A DNA stretch of 64,000 bases, taken from contig NZ_CADIJL010000018.1 in NCBI RefSeq assembly GCF_902859695.1, positions 50,124 through 114,123 on the forward strand, written 5' to 3'. Below the pieces are notes generated by a model. That model was not told where the DNA came from, searched no databases, and saw only the letters and a program-made list of their open reading frames with translations. Positions within the stretch are counted from its first letter, which is position 1. Each line of letters begins with the position of its first letter. Positions 36,096 to 46,592 of this stretch are shown here, piece by piece. The position numbers were made by a program, and so were the translations under genes. This DNA is from Achromobacter ruhlandii (GTDB lineage: Bacteria > Pseudomonadota > Gammaproteobacteria > Burkholderiales > Burkholderiaceae_B).

Positions 36096-38969
36096 TCAGG
36101 CGTAGGCTTCGACCGGCAGGCAGGCGCAAACCAGGTTGCGGTCGCCATAGGCGTTGTCCACGCGCGCCACCGGCGGCCAGTACTTGGCCTCGCGCAGCGA
36201 CGCCACCGGGTAGGCGGCCTGCTGGCGCGGGTAGTCGTGCAGCCATTCCTCGGCCAGCAGCATCTGCGCGGTGTGCGGCGCGTTCTTCAGGACGTTGTCC
36301 TCGCGATCGCGTTCGCCACGCTCGACCTGGGCGATTTCCTCGCGGATCGAGATCATCGCCTCGATGAAGCGGTCCAGCTCGGCCACGCCTTCGGATTCGG
36401 TCGGCTCGACCATCAGCGTGCCGGCCACCGGGAAGCTCATGGTGGGGGCATGGAAGCCGTAGTCCATCAGGCGCTTGGCGATGTCCTCGGCGCTGATGCC
36501 GCTGGTTTCCTTGAGCGGACGCACGTCCAGGATGCACTCGTGCGCCACGCGGCCGTTGCGGCCCGCGTACAGCACCGGGTAGTGGCCGCGCAGGCGGGTG
36601 GCGATGTAGTTGGCGTTCAGGATCGCCACTTCGGTGGCGCGGCGCAGGCCGTCGGCGCCCATCAGCGCGATGTACACGAACGGGATCGGCAGGATGCCGG
36701 CCGAGCCGAACGGCGCGGCCGAGACCGGGCCGACCTTGGCTTCGCCCGGCAGCTTGCCCTGCTCGTTGACCACGCCCGGCAGGTACGGCGCCAGGTGCGC
36801 GCGCACCGCCACCGGACCGACGCCCGGGCCGCCGCCGCCGTGCGGAATGCAGAAGGTCTTGTGCAGGTTCAGGTGCGACACGTCCGAGCCGAACTTGCCC
36901 GGCTTGGCCACGCCGACCATGGCGTTCATGTTGGCGCCGTCCAGGTACACCTGGCCGCCGGCCTGGTGCACCAGGTCGCAGATCTCGGTCACGGCTTCCT
37001 CGAACACGCCGTGCGTGGACGGGTAGGTGATCATCAGCGCGGCCAGCTTGTCGCCGACCTGTTCGATCTTGGCGCGCAGGTCGCCCAGGTCGACGTTGCC
37101 GTTGGCGTCGGAGGCCACCACCACCACGTCCATGCCGGCCAGTTGCGCCGACGCGGGGTTGGTGCCGTGGGCCGACGACGGGATCAGGCAGACGTTGCGC
37201 TGGTGCTGGCCGTTGGCCTGGTGGTAGCCGCGGATCGCCAGCAGGCCGGCGTATTCGCCCTGCGCGCCCGAGTTGGGTTGCAGGCTGATGTTGTCGTAGC
37301 CGGTGATTTCGCACAGCGCGGCCGACAGGCGCGTGATCAGCTCGTCGTAGCCCTTGCTCTGCGAGGCGGGCGCGAACGGATGCACCAGCGCGAACTCGGG
37401 CCAGGTGATGGGGATCATCTCGGCCGTGGCGTTCAGCTTCATGGTGCAGGAGCCCAGCGGAATCATGGTGCGGTCCAGCGCCAGGTCCTTGTCGGCCAGC
37501 TTGCGCAGGTAGCGCAGCATGTCGGTTTCCGATTGCACGCTGGAGAACACCGGATGCTTGAGGATGGCGCTTTCACGCGCCACCGCGGCGGGGATGCCGC
37601 CGGCCGCCTTGGCGTCCAGCGCGTCGATGTCCAGTTCGACGTCGTCGCGTTCCAGGCCGGCGGCGAACACGTTCACCAGCGCCTGCAGGTCGGCGGCGGT
37701 GACGGTCTCGTCCAGCGACACGGCCAGGCGCGCGCCGTCGACGCGGCGCAGGTTGATGTGCTCGCACTCGGCGGCCGTGATGATGGCGGGCGTGGCCGGG
37801 CCGGTTTCCAGCAGCAGCGTGTCGAAGAAGGTGTCGTTGGCGACCTTGATGCCCAGCTTGCCGAGTTCGGCGCGCAGGATGGCGGTGTAGCGCTGCACGC
37901 GCTCGGCGATGCGGCGGATGCCGGCCGGGCCGTGCCAGACCGCGTACATGCCGGCCATCACGGCCAGCAGCACCTGCGCGGTGCAGATGTTCGAGGTGGC
38001 CTTCTCGCGGCGGATGTGCTGTTCGCGCGTCTGCAGCGCCAGGCGCATCGCCGGGTTGCCCTGGGCGTCCTTGGACACGCCGACCAGGCGGCCGGCCATG
38101 TTGCGCTTGAAGGCGTCCTTGCAGGCCATGAAGCCGGCGTGCGGGCCGCCGAAACCGAACGGCACGCCGAAGCGCTGGGCCGAACCGATGGCGATGTCCG
38201 CGCCCCATTCGCCAGGCGCGGCCAGCAGCGCCAGCGCCAGCAGGTCGGTGGCCACGGCCACCACCGCGCCCTGCGCGTGGGCGGCCTCGGCCAGCTTGCG
38301 GTAGTCGGCCACCGAGCCGGTGCTGTGCGGGTACTGCAGCAGCACGCCGAAGCACTCCGGCAGGCCGTCGGCCTCGTCGCCGACGGCGATCTCGATGTCC
38401 AGGCCCTCGGCGCGGGTGCGCACGACTTCGATGGTCTGCGGATGCACGTGGCGCGAGATGAAGAACACCGGGCTCCGCGACTTGGCGCCGCGGCGCGCCA
38501 GCGTCATGGCTTCGGCGGCGGCGGTGCTTTCATCGAGCAGCGAGGCGTTGGAGATGTCCAGCCCGGTCAGGTCGGCAACCATGGTCTGGTAGTTCAGCAG
38601 GGCCTCCAGGCGGCCCTGCGAGATCTCGGGCTGGTACGGCGTGTAGGCCGTGTACCAGGCGGGATTCTCGAGAATGTTGCGCAACACCACGTTGGGCGTC
38701 TGCGTGCCGTAGTACCCCTGGCCGATGTAGTTGCGGTAGACCTTGTTGCGACCGGCGATCTGCTTCAGTTCGGCCAGCACGTCGGCTTCGCTGCGCGACG
38801 GCGGCAGCGCCAGCGGCGCCTGGCTGCGGATCTTGGGCGGCACGACTTCTTCGATCAGGGCGTCCAGGCTGGGGCTGCCGATGGCGGCGAGCATGGCGGC
38901 CTGGTCGGCGTCGGAGGGGCCGATGTGGCGGGGGATGAAGTCGGTGTGGGTGTCTAGGGCGCGCGACAT
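36096..38969 (-). CDS. gcvP: Glycine dehydrogenase (decarboxylating), P protein of the glycine cleavage system
   Basis: 957 residues, the same as the Escherichia coli enzyme. I start at the ATG at 38969 ([20 protein letters not shown]); an upstream in-frame Met adds 17 residues without homology. Pyridoxal phosphate lysine Lys704 is in [16 protein letters not shown]. It decarboxylates glycine and passes the aminomethyl group to lipoyl-GcvH. Both halves typical of the single-chain P protein are present ([15 protein letters not shown] N half; [17 protein letters not shown] half). Last gene of gcvT-gcvH-gcvP, 92 bases after gcvH. Confidence 0.97.
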   Translation of the reverse strand: MSRALDTHTDFIPRHIGPSDADQAAMLAAIGSPSLDALIEEVVPPKIRSQAPLALPPSRSEADVLAELKQIAGRNKVYRNYIGQGYYGTQTPNVVLRNILENPAWYTAYTPYQPEISQGRLEALLNYQTMVADLTGLDISNASLLDESTAAAEAMTLARRGAKSRSPVFFISRHVHPQTIEVVRTRAEGLDIEIAVGDEADGLPECFGVLLQYPHSTGSVADYRKLAEAAHAQGAVVAVATDLLALALLAAPGEWGADIAIGSAQRFGVPFGFGGPHAGFMACKDAFKRNMAGRLVGVSKDAQGNPAMRLALQTREQHIRREKATSNICTAQVLLAVMAGMYAVWHGPAGIRRIAERVQRYTAILRAELGKLGIKVANDTFFDTLLLETGPATPAIITAAECEHINLRRVDGARLAVSLDETVTAADLQALVNVFAAGLERDDVELDIDALDAKAAGGIPAAVARESAILKHPVFSSVQSETDMLRYLRKLADKDLALDRTMIPLGSCTMKLNATAEMIPITWPEFALVHPFAPASQSKGYDELITRLSAALCEITGYDNISLQPNSGAQGEYAGLLAIRGYHQANGQHQRNVCLIPSSAHGTNPASAQLAGMDVVVVASDANGNVDLGDLRAKIEQVGDKLAALMITYPSTHGVFEEAVTEICDLVHQAGGQVYLDGANMNAMVGVAKPGKFGSDVSHLNLHKTFCIPHGGGGPGVGPVAVRAHLAPYLPGVVNEQGKLPGEAKVGPVSAAPFGSAGILPIPFVYIALMGADGLRRATEVAILNANYIATRLRGHYPVLYAGRNGRVAHECILDVRPLKETSGISAEDIAKRLMDYGFHAPTMSFPVAGTLMVEPTESEGVAELDRFIEAMISIREEIAQVERGERDREDNVLKNAPHTAQMLLAEEWLHDYPRQQAAYPVASLREAKYWPPVARVDNAYGDRNLVCACLPVEAYA

Positions 38970-39061
38970 GGGGGGATCTCGGGATGGCGGTGTCGTCGGG
39001 AGGGACGGACGGTGATGCATGGACGGGCGGCGGCGCCAGCGCCGCGCCCGCCCTGACGGGC

Positions 39062-39439
39062 TTAGCCGTTGGCGACGGCTTCGTAGCCGGCGGCGTCCAG
39101 CAGCTTGTCGGCATCGGCGGCGTTGACCGGCTTGATCTTGAAGATCCAGGCGGTGAAGGCCGATTCGTTGATCAGGTTGGGGTTGCTTTCCAGCTCGTCG
39201 TTGAACGCGACGATTTCGCCGGCCACGGGCGCGTAGATGTCGGAGGCGGCCTTGACCGACTCGACCACGCCGGCGGTCTCGCCCGCGTTCAGCTTGGCGC
39301 CGACCTTGACGTCGCCGACGAAGACCAGGTCACCCAGCTGGTCCTGGGCGGTATCGGTGATGCCGACGACGAACACGTCGCCTTCGGCTTTGACCCATTC
39401 ATGGGACTCGGTGTACTTGCGATCGGTGGGCAGACTCAT
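39062..39439 (-). CDS. gcvH: Glycine cleavage system H protein
   Basis: 125 residues. The lipoylated lysine is Lys63 in [34 protein letters not shown] is the usual N-terminus. The lipoyl arm carries the aminomethyl intermediate from P protein to T protein and then dihydrolipoate to the L protein. AGGAG precedes the ATG. Second gene of the operon, 96 bases after gcvT. Confidence 0.97.
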   Translation of the reverse strand: MSLPTDRKYTESHEWVKAEGDVFVVGITDTAQDQLGDLVFVGDVKVGAKLNAGETAGVVESVKAASDIYAPVAGEIVAFNDELESNPNLINESAFTAWIFKIKPVNAADADKLLDAAGYEAVANG

Positions 39440-39535
39440 GGGAACTCCTGGGGGATTCGGATAAGGAAATGGTGTTGCGCGCCTCGCGCCGGCGGCCTGC
39501 CCCGAGGGCCCGGCCAGCGGCGCGAAGCTTCGAGT

Positions 39536-40636
39536 TTACGAGTGTTCGACGGCTTTGCCGTTACGGACAAACGGCAGCTTGCAGACCAGGGCAGGCACCC
39601 ACTTGCCGCGGATGTCGACCTCGACCGTGTCGCCCGCGACCACGCCTTGCGGCAGGCGGGCAAAACCGATCGACACGCCCAGCGTCGGCGACATGGTGCC
39701 GCTGGTGAGTTCGCCCGTGCCGTTCTTGGTGCGCACCGCCATGTGGGCGCGCATCACGCCGCGTTCCTGCAGCTTCAGGCCGACGAAGGCGGCGGGCGTG
39801 GCGAACTGCTCCAGCGCGTCGCGGCCGATGAAGCGGCGCTCGGGGTTCTTCAGGGACACCGTCCAGGTCAGCGCGGCTTCGCCGGGCTGGGTCAGTTCGT
39901 CCATGTCCTGGCCGTAGAGGTTCATGCCGGCTTCCAGGCGCAGCGTGTCGCGCGCGCCCAGGCCGGCCGGGCGCACGCCCTGGGCCGCCAGGTCGCGCCA
40001 CAGTTGCACCGCCTCGGCGGCGGGCAGCACGATCTCGAAGCCGTCTTCGCCGGTGTAGCCGGTGCGCGCCACCAGCGTGTCGTCGCCGACGCGGGCGGCC
40101 ACGAACGGGGTCAGCGGCTCGCTGGCGGCCTGCCAGGCCGGGCGCGCGGCCCAGACCTTGGCGCGGGCATTGGGGCCCTGCACGGCAATCATGGCCAGGT
40201 CGCGGCGCGGCGTGATGGTGACGTCGAACTTGCCGGCCTGCCTGACGCGCTGCATCCAGGCCATGTCCTTGTCGGCGGTGCCGGCGTTGACCACCACGCG
40301 CCATTCGTCGGCGGCGAAGAAATACACGATCAGGTCGTCGATGACGCCGCCCTGCGGGTTCAGCATGCAGGTGTAGAGCGCCTTGCCGGGCACGGTCAGC
40401 TTGGCCACGTCGTTGGCCACCAGGCGCTGCAGGAAGGCGTAGGCGTCGGGGCCGGTGATGTCGGCGTTGAGCATGTGCGAGACGTCGAACATGCCGGCAT
40501 CCTGGCGCACCGCGTGGTGCTCCTCCAGTTGCGAGCCGTAGGCCAGGGGCATGTCCCAGCCGCCGAAATCGACCATGCGAGCGCCAGAGGCGATATGTTC
40601 GTCGGCCAGCGGGGTGCGTTTGAGGGGTGCGGACAT
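39536..40636 (-). CDS. gcvT: Aminomethyltransferase, T protein of the glycine cleavage system
   Basis: 366 residues from the ATG at 40636 (GGAG 9 bases upstream). [35 protein letters not shown] N-terminus, FDVSHM, the folate-site region [19 protein letters not shown] and [13 protein letters not shown] are T-protein blocks. It releases ammonia from the H-protein intermediate and makes 5,10-methylenetetrahydrofolate, feeding the thymidylate cycle whose enzymes are also in this window. First gene of the operon, preceded by a glycine riboswitch. Confidence 0.97.
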   Translation of the reverse strand: MSAPLKRTPLADEHIASGARMVDFGGWDMPLAYGSQLEEHHAVRQDAGMFDVSHMLNADITGPDAYAFLQRLVANDVAKLTVPGKALYTCMLNPQGGVIDDLIVYFFAADEWRVVVNAGTADKDMAWMQRVRQAGKFDVTITPRRDLAMIAVQGPNARAKVWAARPAWQAASEPLTPFVAARVGDDTLVARTGYTGEDGFEIVLPAAEAVQLWRDLAAQGVRPAGLGARDTLRLEAGMNLYGQDMDELTQPGEAALTWTVSLKNPERRFIGRDALEQFATPAAFVGLKLQERGVMRAHMAVRTKNGTGELTSGTMSPTLGVSIGFARLPQGVVAGDTVEVDIRGKWVPALVCKLPFVRNGKAVEHS

Positions 40637-40721
40637 GCGCGGGTACTCCGGAGCGGCAGCGTTGCCAGGGTTACGGAATGCCGCCGGCGGACGGGATGCG
40701 CCCACGCAACGGCTGAATCTT

Positions 40722-40840
40722 CCGCCCCTCTGTCCTTTTGCCTGAGAGTTGCCCCGCGTGGCGGGTTTGCACCTTCGGCGCCTGGGCTGCTCGCTATGTC
40801 CCTGATTGGGCAGCGGCGCCAGGTCTCTCCAGAGTGCTGC
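40722..40840 (-). promoter_or_regulatory. Glycine riboswitch (single aptamer) upstream of gcvT
   Basis: Read on the minus strand the conserved aptamer pieces appear in order: ACTCTGGAGAGA (40824-40835), GGCGCCGAAGGTGCAA (40767-40782), CAACTCTCAGGCAAAAGG (around 40734-40751) and GGACAGAGGGG (40725-40735). These are the invariant purine and pairing elements of the glycine aptamer. Only one aptamer is visible; tandem copies are the more common arrangement. About 85 bases separate it from the gcvT start. Glycine binding is expected to switch on the cleavage operon. Confidence 0.92.
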
Positions 40841-41048
40841 TTTGCCGCGTCCGCGCGGTGAAAACCGGGACAGGGCAAGCATGCGCGGTATGGGATACCT
40901 GAGCGATTCCGGGCGAATTGCGCCTTCGGCGGCAGCCGCGAACGGCCGCTCTCTCCCGCAACATGCGTGACAGCGCCGAAAGCATACCGCGAAACGCGAT
41001 TGCGTTGTTGATCCGTGAACGCTGGCCGGTCGCCGCGCCGCGCCCGTG
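40841..41048 (-). other. Promoter region of the gcv operon
   Basis: No gene seen. On the minus strand TATGCT (40981-40986) is a possible -10, but the -35 at 17 bases is poor. Its predicted start would lie about 130 bases upstream of the aptamer. Remaining sequence has no recognisable motif. Confidence 0.3.
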
Positions 41049-41942
41049 TCAGCCCAGCGCGGTGTCCAGCAGCATCATCAGCACGAAGCCCAGCATCAGG
41101 CCGCAGGTGGCGTAGACCTCGTGCCCCTTGCGGTGCGACTCGGGGATGATCTCGTGGCTGATCACGAACAGCATGGCGCCGGCGGCAAAGCCCAGGCCCC
41201 ACGGCAGCAACGCCGTCGACCAGCCCACCACCACCGCGCCCAGCACCGCGCCGACCGGCTCGACCAGGCCCGACAGCATGCCCAGCGCCACCGCGAACGC
41301 GCGCTTGTAGCCGGCGGCGATCAGCGCCACCGCCACCACCAATCCTTCGGGGATGTCCTGGATGGCGATACCGGTGGCCAGCGCGGTGCCCCGCAGCGGA
41401 TCGTTGCCGGCGTAGCCGACGCCGATGGCCAGGCCTTCGGGCAGGTTGTGCAGCGTAATGGCGAAGACGAACAGCCAGGCGCGGCGCAGGCGGTGCGCCT
41501 CGATGCCCTCTCGGCCCTTGATGAAATGCTCGTGCGGCAACAGCCGGTCCATCAGCAGCAGCGCCGCCGCGCCCAGCAGGATGGCGGCGCCCACCGTCAG
41601 GCCCGCGCCCCAGGGGCCGGCGCCCTGCGACTCGGCCGCCGCGATGCCCGGCGCCACCAGCGAGAACGCGCTGGCCGCCAGCATCACGCCGGCGCCGAAG
41701 CCGAACATGCTGTCCTGCATCTTCTGGGGGATGGTGCGCGCGAACAGGATCGGCAGCGTGCCCGCCGCGGTGGCGCCGGCGGCGACCATGCCGCCCAGCA
41801 GCGCGTCGGCCACGTGCGGCGCATTGGCATCGAAATAGACCCAGGCCTGGTGCAGGCCCAGGCAGGCGACCAGCACCGCCAGCGTCCAGACGCTGACGCT
41901 GGTGGCCGCGGGCCGGATGCGATGACGGCTGAAGGTGTTCAT
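41049..41942 (-). CDS. ZIP-family divalent metal transporter (BbZIP-like)
   Basis: 297 residues with eight predicted membrane helices. The binuclear metal-site helices carry [10 protein letters not shown] at 165-174 and [10 protein letters not shown] at 195-204, the TM4/TM5 motifs of bacterial ZIPs, and it closely resembles the crystallised Bordetella bronchiseptica ZIP. A His-containing cytoplasmic loop lies at about 136-150 (LPHEHF, EAHR). It imports zinc and possibly iron, manganese or cadmium across the inner membrane. It starts 27 bases after the manganese-type superoxide dismutase on the same strand and shares its promoter. Confidence 0.92.
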   Translation of the reverse strand: MNTFSRHRIRPAATSVSVWTLAVLVACLGLHQAWVYFDANAPHVADALLGGMVAAGATAAGTLPILFARTIPQKMQDSMFGFGAGVMLAASAFSLVAPGIAAAESQGAGPWGAGLTVGAAILLGAAALLLMDRLLPHEHFIKGREGIEAHRLRRAWLFVFAITLHNLPEGLAIGVGYAGNDPLRGTALATGIAIQDIPEGLVVAVALIAAGYKRAFAVALGMLSGLVEPVGAVLGAVVVGWSTALLPWGLGFAAGAMLFVISHEIIPESHRKGHEVYATCGLMLGFVLMMLLDTALG

Positions 41943-41969
41943 GGTCCACTGCCCCCGCGCGATGCCGGC

Positions 41970-42584
41970 TCAGCCCACGGCGACGGCGTAGCGGCGCGCC
42001 ACCTCGGACCAATCGATCACATTGTAGAAGGCGCCGATGTATTCCGGACGGCGGTTCTGGTACTTGAGGTAGTAGGCGTGCTCCCACACGTCCAGCCCCA
42101 GGATCGGCGTGTTGCCCTGCATCAGCGGACTATCCTGGTTGGCGCTGCTTTCCACTGCCAGCTTGCCGTCCGGCGTCACGCTGAGCCAGGCCCAGCCGCT
42201 GCCGAAGCGCGTCAGCGCGGCCTTGGTGAAGGCATCGCGGAAGGCTGCCTGGCCGCCCAGCTCGGCATCGATGGCGCGGGCCAGCGCGCCGTCGGGCTCG
42301 CCGCCGCCGCGCGGCGACATGACCGCCCAGAACAGGCTGTGATTGGCATGCCCGCCGCCGTTGTTGCGCACCGCGCCGCGGATCGCCTCGGGCAACTGGT
42401 CGATGCGCGCCACCAGGGCGTCGACCGGCTCGTCGGTGGCGATGCCGGCGCCTTCCAGCGCGGCGTTCAGGTTGTTGACGTAGGTCTGGTGATGCTTGCC
42501 GTGGTGGATCTCCATCGTCAGCGCATCGATGTGCGGTTCAAGCGCGTCGTAGGCGTAAGGCAGGGGCGGCAGGGTGTAGGCCAA
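41970..42584 (-). CDS. sodA: Superoxide dismutase, manganese-type
   Basis: 204 residues. Metal ligands His27, His82, Asp165 and His169 are visible ([36 protein letters not shown]). The second-sphere glutamine comes from the C-terminal domain (Gln150 in ANQDSPL) and the N-terminal site has Gly in GGGH, the pattern of Mn enzymes rather than Fe enzymes. It dismutes superoxide in the cytoplasm. The start is a TTG at 42584 with GGAG upstream; no ATG is near. Promoter and a weak Fur-like overlap lie at 42641-42673. Followed by the ZIP transporter gene. Confidence 0.94.
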   Translation of the reverse strand: MAYTLPPLPYAYDALEPHIDALTMEIHHGKHHQTYVNNLNAALEGAGIATDEPVDALVARIDQLPEAIRGAVRNNGGGHANHSLFWAVMSPRGGGEPDGALARAIDAELGGQAAFRDAFTKAALTRFGSGWAWLSVTPDGKLAVESSANQDSPLMQGNTPILGLDVWEHAYYLKYQNRRPEYIGAFYNVIDWSEVARRYAVAVG

Positions 42585-42644
42585 GGCGATCTCCGTCGGG
42601 CAACGCCGCCGACGATGGCGAGCGTCTTATTTTTGAAAATACAA

Positions 42645-42673
42645 ATGATAGGTATTTTTATTTGATACGACAA
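42645..42673 (-). promoter_or_regulatory. sodA promoter with overlapping Fur-like sequence
   Basis: Minus strand: TTGTCG (42668-42673), a 17-base AT-rich spacer and TATCAT (42645-42650). The -10 matches consensus at five of six. The plus-strand AAATGATAGGTATTTTT around the -10 matches 11 of 19 bases of the Fur box, including an unbroken AATGATA half; this is suggestive only. Iron-regulated sodA is known in Bordetella and other bacteria. Confidence 0.62.
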
Positions 42674-42843
42674 CGATAACGTTGCAATGCCTGTCATGCA
42701 GGCAGGCTATGGGCCGGACAGCCCTTGGCGAGCAGCACGAAGCGTGCCCGCGCCGGCGGCGGGAAAAGCGTTGGACAAAGCGGGCGTCGCGCCCAGAAGG
42801 AATGTGGCCGGAGCGCGGGGCACGCGGGCAGCGCCCGGAACGG

Positions 42844-44046
42844 CTAGAGCGCCTTGCCGCAGGCCACGCCGGAGGCCCAGGCCCACTGGAAGTTGTAGCC
42901 GCCCAGCCAGCCGGTGACGTCCACGGTTTCGCCGATGAAGTACAGGCCGGGCATGGCGCGGGCCTGCATCGATTTCTGGTCCAGCCCGCGCGTATCGACC
43001 CCGCCGCGCATGACCTCGGCCTTCTTGTAGCCGGCGGTGCCGCTGGGCACCAGGGTCCATTGGTGGATGTCCTGCGCCAGCGCGCGCAGGGTCTTGTCCG
43101 GCGCATCGGCCAGGCGCAGCGCCGCCAGGCCCGGCTTGCCGCCCTGCTCGGCCAGTTGCAGCCAGCGGTCGGCCAGGCGCTTGGGCCACAGGCCGGCCAG
43201 CACCGTGTGCAACTGCTGCCGGTTGCCGGACTTGGCCGCCAGCAGTTCGGCCGCCAGGTCGCGCCCCGGCGCCAGGTCGATGACGATGGGCTCGCCCGGC
43301 TTCCAGTAGCTGGAGATCTGCAGGATCGCCGGGCCCGACAGGCCCCGATGGGTGAACAGCAGGTCTTCGAGAAACTCGCAGCGCGCCTTGCCCTGCCCCG
43401 TCGCCAGGTTGACCTCCAGCGCCACGCCGGACAGCTCGGCCAGCGGCTGCCAGTGCGCGGCGTCGAAGGTCAGCGGCACCAGCGCCGGCCGCGGCTCGAC
43501 CACCTTCAGGCCGAACTGGCGCGCCAGCTTCAGGCCAAAATCGGTGGCGCCCAACTGCGGGATCGCCATGCCGCCGGTGGCCACCACCAGCTTGGCCGCG
43601 CGGATCACGCCCTGGCTGGTGCGCAGTTCGAAGCCGGCCTCGCCATGGGCCACCTCGGCCACCTGGCAGCCCATGCGCCACTGCACGCCGCCGGCATCGC
43701 ATTCGGCGCGCAGCATCTCGATGATGGATTCGCTGGAATCGTCGCAGAACAGCTGGCCGCGATGCTTCTCGTGCCAGGCGATGCGGTGGCGCCTGAGCAG
43801 CGCCAGGAAGTCCTGCGGGGTGTAGCCCGACAACGCCGACCGGCAGAAATGCGGGTTGTCGGAGAGGAAATTGGCGGGCCCCGCGCCGATGTTGGTGAAG
43901 TTGCAGCGGCCGCCGCCCGAGATACGGATCTTCTCGGCCAGCCGTTCGGCGTGATCCACCAGCACCACGCGCAGGCCGCGCTGACCGGCGACCGCGGCAC
44001 ACATCATGCCAGCGGCGCCGGCGCCGAGAACGGCGACATCGAACAT
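42844..44046 (-). CDS. HI0933/YhiN-family NAD(P)/FAD-dependent oxidoreductase
   Basis: 400 residues from the ATG at 44046 (CCGGAG 5 bases upstream); an earlier in-frame Met lacks a good site. FAD-binding GAGAAGMMCA at the N-terminus, then the family-specific block KIRISGGGRCNFTN, LVVATGGMAIPQLGATDFG in the middle, and a C-terminal FAD block near GLYFIGETVDVTGWLGGYNFQWAWASG. The family is conserved but its substrate is not established. It lies 17 bases after the large decarboxylase gene and is probably cotranscribed with it. Confidence 0.9.
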   Translation of the reverse strand: MFDVAVLGAGAAGMMCAAVAGQRGLRVVLVDHAERLAEKIRISGGGRCNFTNIGAGPANFLSDNPHFCRSALSGYTPQDFLALLRRHRIAWHEKHRGQLFCDDSSESIIEMLRAECDAGGVQWRMGCQVAEVAHGEAGFELRTSQGVIRAAKLVVATGGMAIPQLGATDFGLKLARQFGLKVVEPRPALVPLTFDAAHWQPLAELSGVALEVNLATGQGKARCEFLEDLLFTHRGLSGPAILQISSYWKPGEPIVIDLAPGRDLAAELLAAKSGNRQQLHTVLAGLWPKRLADRWLQLAEQGGKPGLAALRLADAPDKTLRALAQDIHQWTLVPSGTAGYKKAEVMRGGVDTRGLDQKSMQARAMPGLYFIGETVDVTGWLGGYNFQWAWASGVACGKAL

Positions 44047-44063
44047 CAGGACTCCGGACCCGA

Positions 44064-46325
44064 TCAGTCTTCGATCAGGCAATCAACGTAATAACGCTTC
44101 TCGCCGTCCGGCCCCACTTCGTCGGCCAGGCCGTGGATGTAGGTCTCGAAGCCCGGGAAACGCTCGTTGAACTCGCGCGCGAACTGCAGATACTGGACGA
44201 TGGTGCGGTTGAAGCGCTCCCCCGGGATCAGCAGCGGGATGCCCGGAGGATACGGCGTCAGCAGCACGCCGGTGACGCGGCCTTCCAGCTTGTCGATATC
44301 CACGCGCTCGACCTCGCGGTGCGCCATGCGGGCGAAGGCGTCGGACGGCTTGAGCGCCGGCACCATGTCGCTCAGGTACATCTCGGTGGTCAGGCGGGCC
44401 ACGTCGCGTTCGCGGTAGGCCTCGTGGATCTGCTGGCACAGGTCGCGCAGGCCCATGCGCTCATAGCGGCGATGGCCGCGGCAGAAGTCCGGCAGGATGC
44501 GCCACAGCGGCTGGTTGCGGTCGTAGTCGTCCTTGAACTGCTGCAACGCGGTCAGCAGCGTGTTCCAGCGGCCCTTGGTGATGCCGATGGTGAACAGGAT
44601 GAAGAACGAATACAGGCCGGTCTTCTCGACCACCACCCCGTGCTCGGTCAGGTACTTGGAGACCAGCGCGGCCGGGATGCCGGTTTCGCCGAAGCTGCCC
44701 GACATGTCCAGCCCCGGCGTGATGACCGTGGCCTTGATCGGGTCCAGCATGTTGAAGCCTTCGGCCAGGTCGCCGAAGCCGTGCCAGTGGTCGTTCGACT
44801 CCAGGATCCACTCATCGCGGTTGCCGATGCCTTCGGACACCAGGCGGTTCGGGCCCCAGACCTTGAACCACCAGTCGTTCTTGCCGAACTCCGATTCCAC
44901 CTTGCGCATGGCGCGGCGGAAGTCCATGGCTTCGCGGATGCTCTCCTCGACCAGCGCGGTGCCGCCCGGCGGCTCCATCATAGCGGCGGCCACGTCGCAC
45001 GACGCGATGATCGCGTACTGCGGCGAGGTCGACGTGTGCATCAGGTAGGCTTCGTTGAAGACGTTGCGGTCCAGCTTGCGGGTCTCGGATTCCTGCACGA
45101 TGATCTGCGAGGCCTGCGAGATGCCGGCCAGCAGCTTGTGCGTGGAGTGCGTGGCGAACACCATCGCGTCCTTGCTGCGCGGACGGTCCTGGCCGATCGC
45201 GTGCATGTCCTGATAGAACTCGTGGAACGAGGCGTGCGGCAGCCAGGCTTCGTCAAAGTGCAGCGTGTCGACGTAGCTGCCCAGTTCCTTCTTGATCATC
45301 TCGACGTTGTAGATCACGCCGTCGTAGGTGCTCTGCGTCAGCGTCAGGATGCGCGGGTTCTTGTTCACCGCTTCGCGCGCGAACGGGTTGGCTTCGATCT
45401 TCTTGCGGATGCTGTCCGGGTGGAACTCTTCCAGCGGGATCGGGCCGATGATGCCCAGGTGGTTGCGCGTCGGGCGCAGGAACACCGGGATCGCGCCCGT
45501 CATGGTGATGGCGTGCAGGATCGACTTGTGGCAGTTGCGGTCCACCACCACCACGTCGCCGGCGGCGACGTTGGCGTGCCACACCACCTTGTTCGAGGTC
45601 GAGGTGCCGTTGGTCACGAAGTAGCAGTGGTCGGCGTGGAAGATGCGCGCCGCGTTCAGTTCGGACTCGGCCACCGGGCCGGTGTGGTCCAGCAGTTGGC
45701 CCAGTTCGTCGACGGCGTTGCAGACGTCGGCGCGCAGCATGTTCTCGCCGAAGAACTGGTGGAACATCTGGCCCACCGGGCTCTTCAGGAACGCCACGCC
45801 GCCCGAGTGGCCCGGGCAGTGCCAGGAATAGGAGCCATCCTGCGCGTACTTGACCAGCTCGCGGAAGAACGGCGGCGGCAGGCTGTCCACATAGCTGCGC
45901 GCTTCGCGGATGATGTGGCGCGCCACGAATTCGGGGGTGTCCTCGAACATGTGGATGAAGCCGTGCAGTTCGCGCAGGATGTCGTTCGGAATGTGTTCCG
46001 AGGTGCGCGTCTCGCCGTACAGGTAGATGGGGATGTCGGCGTTGCGGAAGCGCAGTTCGCCGATGAAGGTGCGCAGGTTCTTGATCGCGCTGGCCACGTC
46101 CTCGGGCGAATCCACGTCGAACTCTTCGTCGTCGATCGACAGGATGAAGGCGCTGGCCCGGCTCTGCTGCTGGGCGAACGAACTCAGGTCGCCGTAACTG
46201 GTCACCCCGATCACCTCGACGCCCTCGGCCTCGATCGCCGCGGACAGGGCGCGGATACCCAGACCGGACGCGTTCTCGGAACGGTAGTCCTCGTCGATGA
46301 TGAAGATGGGGAAGCGGAATTTCAT
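44064..46325 (-). CDS. Arg/Lys/Orn decarboxylase (AdiA/LdcC fold-type I family)
   Basis: 753 residues, close to biodegradative arginine decarboxylase (about 755). The N-terminal ~130 residues are a receiver-like wing domain (FPIFIIDEDYRSENASG). The PLP lysine is Lys397 in THSTHKLLAG. DEAWLPHASFHEFY is the aspartate region and SYSWHCPGHSGGVAFLKSP the conserved N-half block. It removes CO2 from a basic amino acid to give agmatine, cadaverine or putrescine, for polyamine supply or acid resistance. Which of the three is the substrate cannot be read safely. No cognate antiporter gene is adjacent, which argues against a classic acid-resistance module. The 267 bases upstream contain no gene. Confidence 0.92.
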   Translation of the reverse strand: MKFRFPIFIIDEDYRSENASGLGIRALSAAIEAEGVEVIGVTSYGDLSSFAQQQSRASAFILSIDDEEFDVDSPEDVASAIKNLRTFIGELRFRNADIPIYLYGETRTSEHIPNDILRELHGFIHMFEDTPEFVARHIIREARSYVDSLPPPFFRELVKYAQDGSYSWHCPGHSGGVAFLKSPVGQMFHQFFGENMLRADVCNAVDELGQLLDHTGPVAESELNAARIFHADHCYFVTNGTSTSNKVVWHANVAAGDVVVVDRNCHKSILHAITMTGAIPVFLRPTRNHLGIIGPIPLEEFHPDSIRKKIEANPFAREAVNKNPRILTLTQSTYDGVIYNVEMIKKELGSYVDTLHFDEAWLPHASFHEFYQDMHAIGQDRPRSKDAMVFATHSTHKLLAGISQASQIIVQESETRKLDRNVFNEAYLMHTSTSPQYAIIASCDVAAAMMEPPGGTALVEESIREAMDFRRAMRKVESEFGKNDWWFKVWGPNRLVSEGIGNRDEWILESNDHWHGFGDLAEGFNMLDPIKATVITPGLDMSGSFGETGIPAALVSKYLTEHGVVVEKTGLYSFFILFTIGITKGRWNTLLTALQQFKDDYDRNQPLWRILPDFCRGHRRYERMGLRDLCQQIHEAYRERDVARLTTEMYLSDMVPALKPSDAFARMAHREVERVDIDKLEGRVTGVLLTPYPPGIPLLIPGERFNRTIVQYLQFAREFNERFPGFETYIHGLADEVGPDGEKRYYVDCLIED

Positions 46326-46592
46326 GCAGGCGCTCCTGGGGGCAAGGCGAATCGGACCGGGTTGGCGGACGCGAGTGTACTTCTAGTGAAAAACCGTCTG
46401 ATGACAGGCGGGCGCGAGGTTCCCGCCGGCGGCGGGAATGGCGGAATTGTAGGGCCGTTTTTCTCCAGGCCCTATGGTTTTCCCGAGGGCGGCCGCCAGC
46501 GGGCCGCGCGAGGCGCGGACCCGGGTGGCGGACGAGGGGCCTGCCGCGCCCCCGGTCCGCCCCATGAAGCGGCCCGCGCCGGGCGGCCGACC

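Noticed and set aside
40637..40721. Possible second glycine aptamer between the first aptamer and gcvT.
   Set aside because: The conserved GCCGAAGG and CUCUCAGG segments do not recur.
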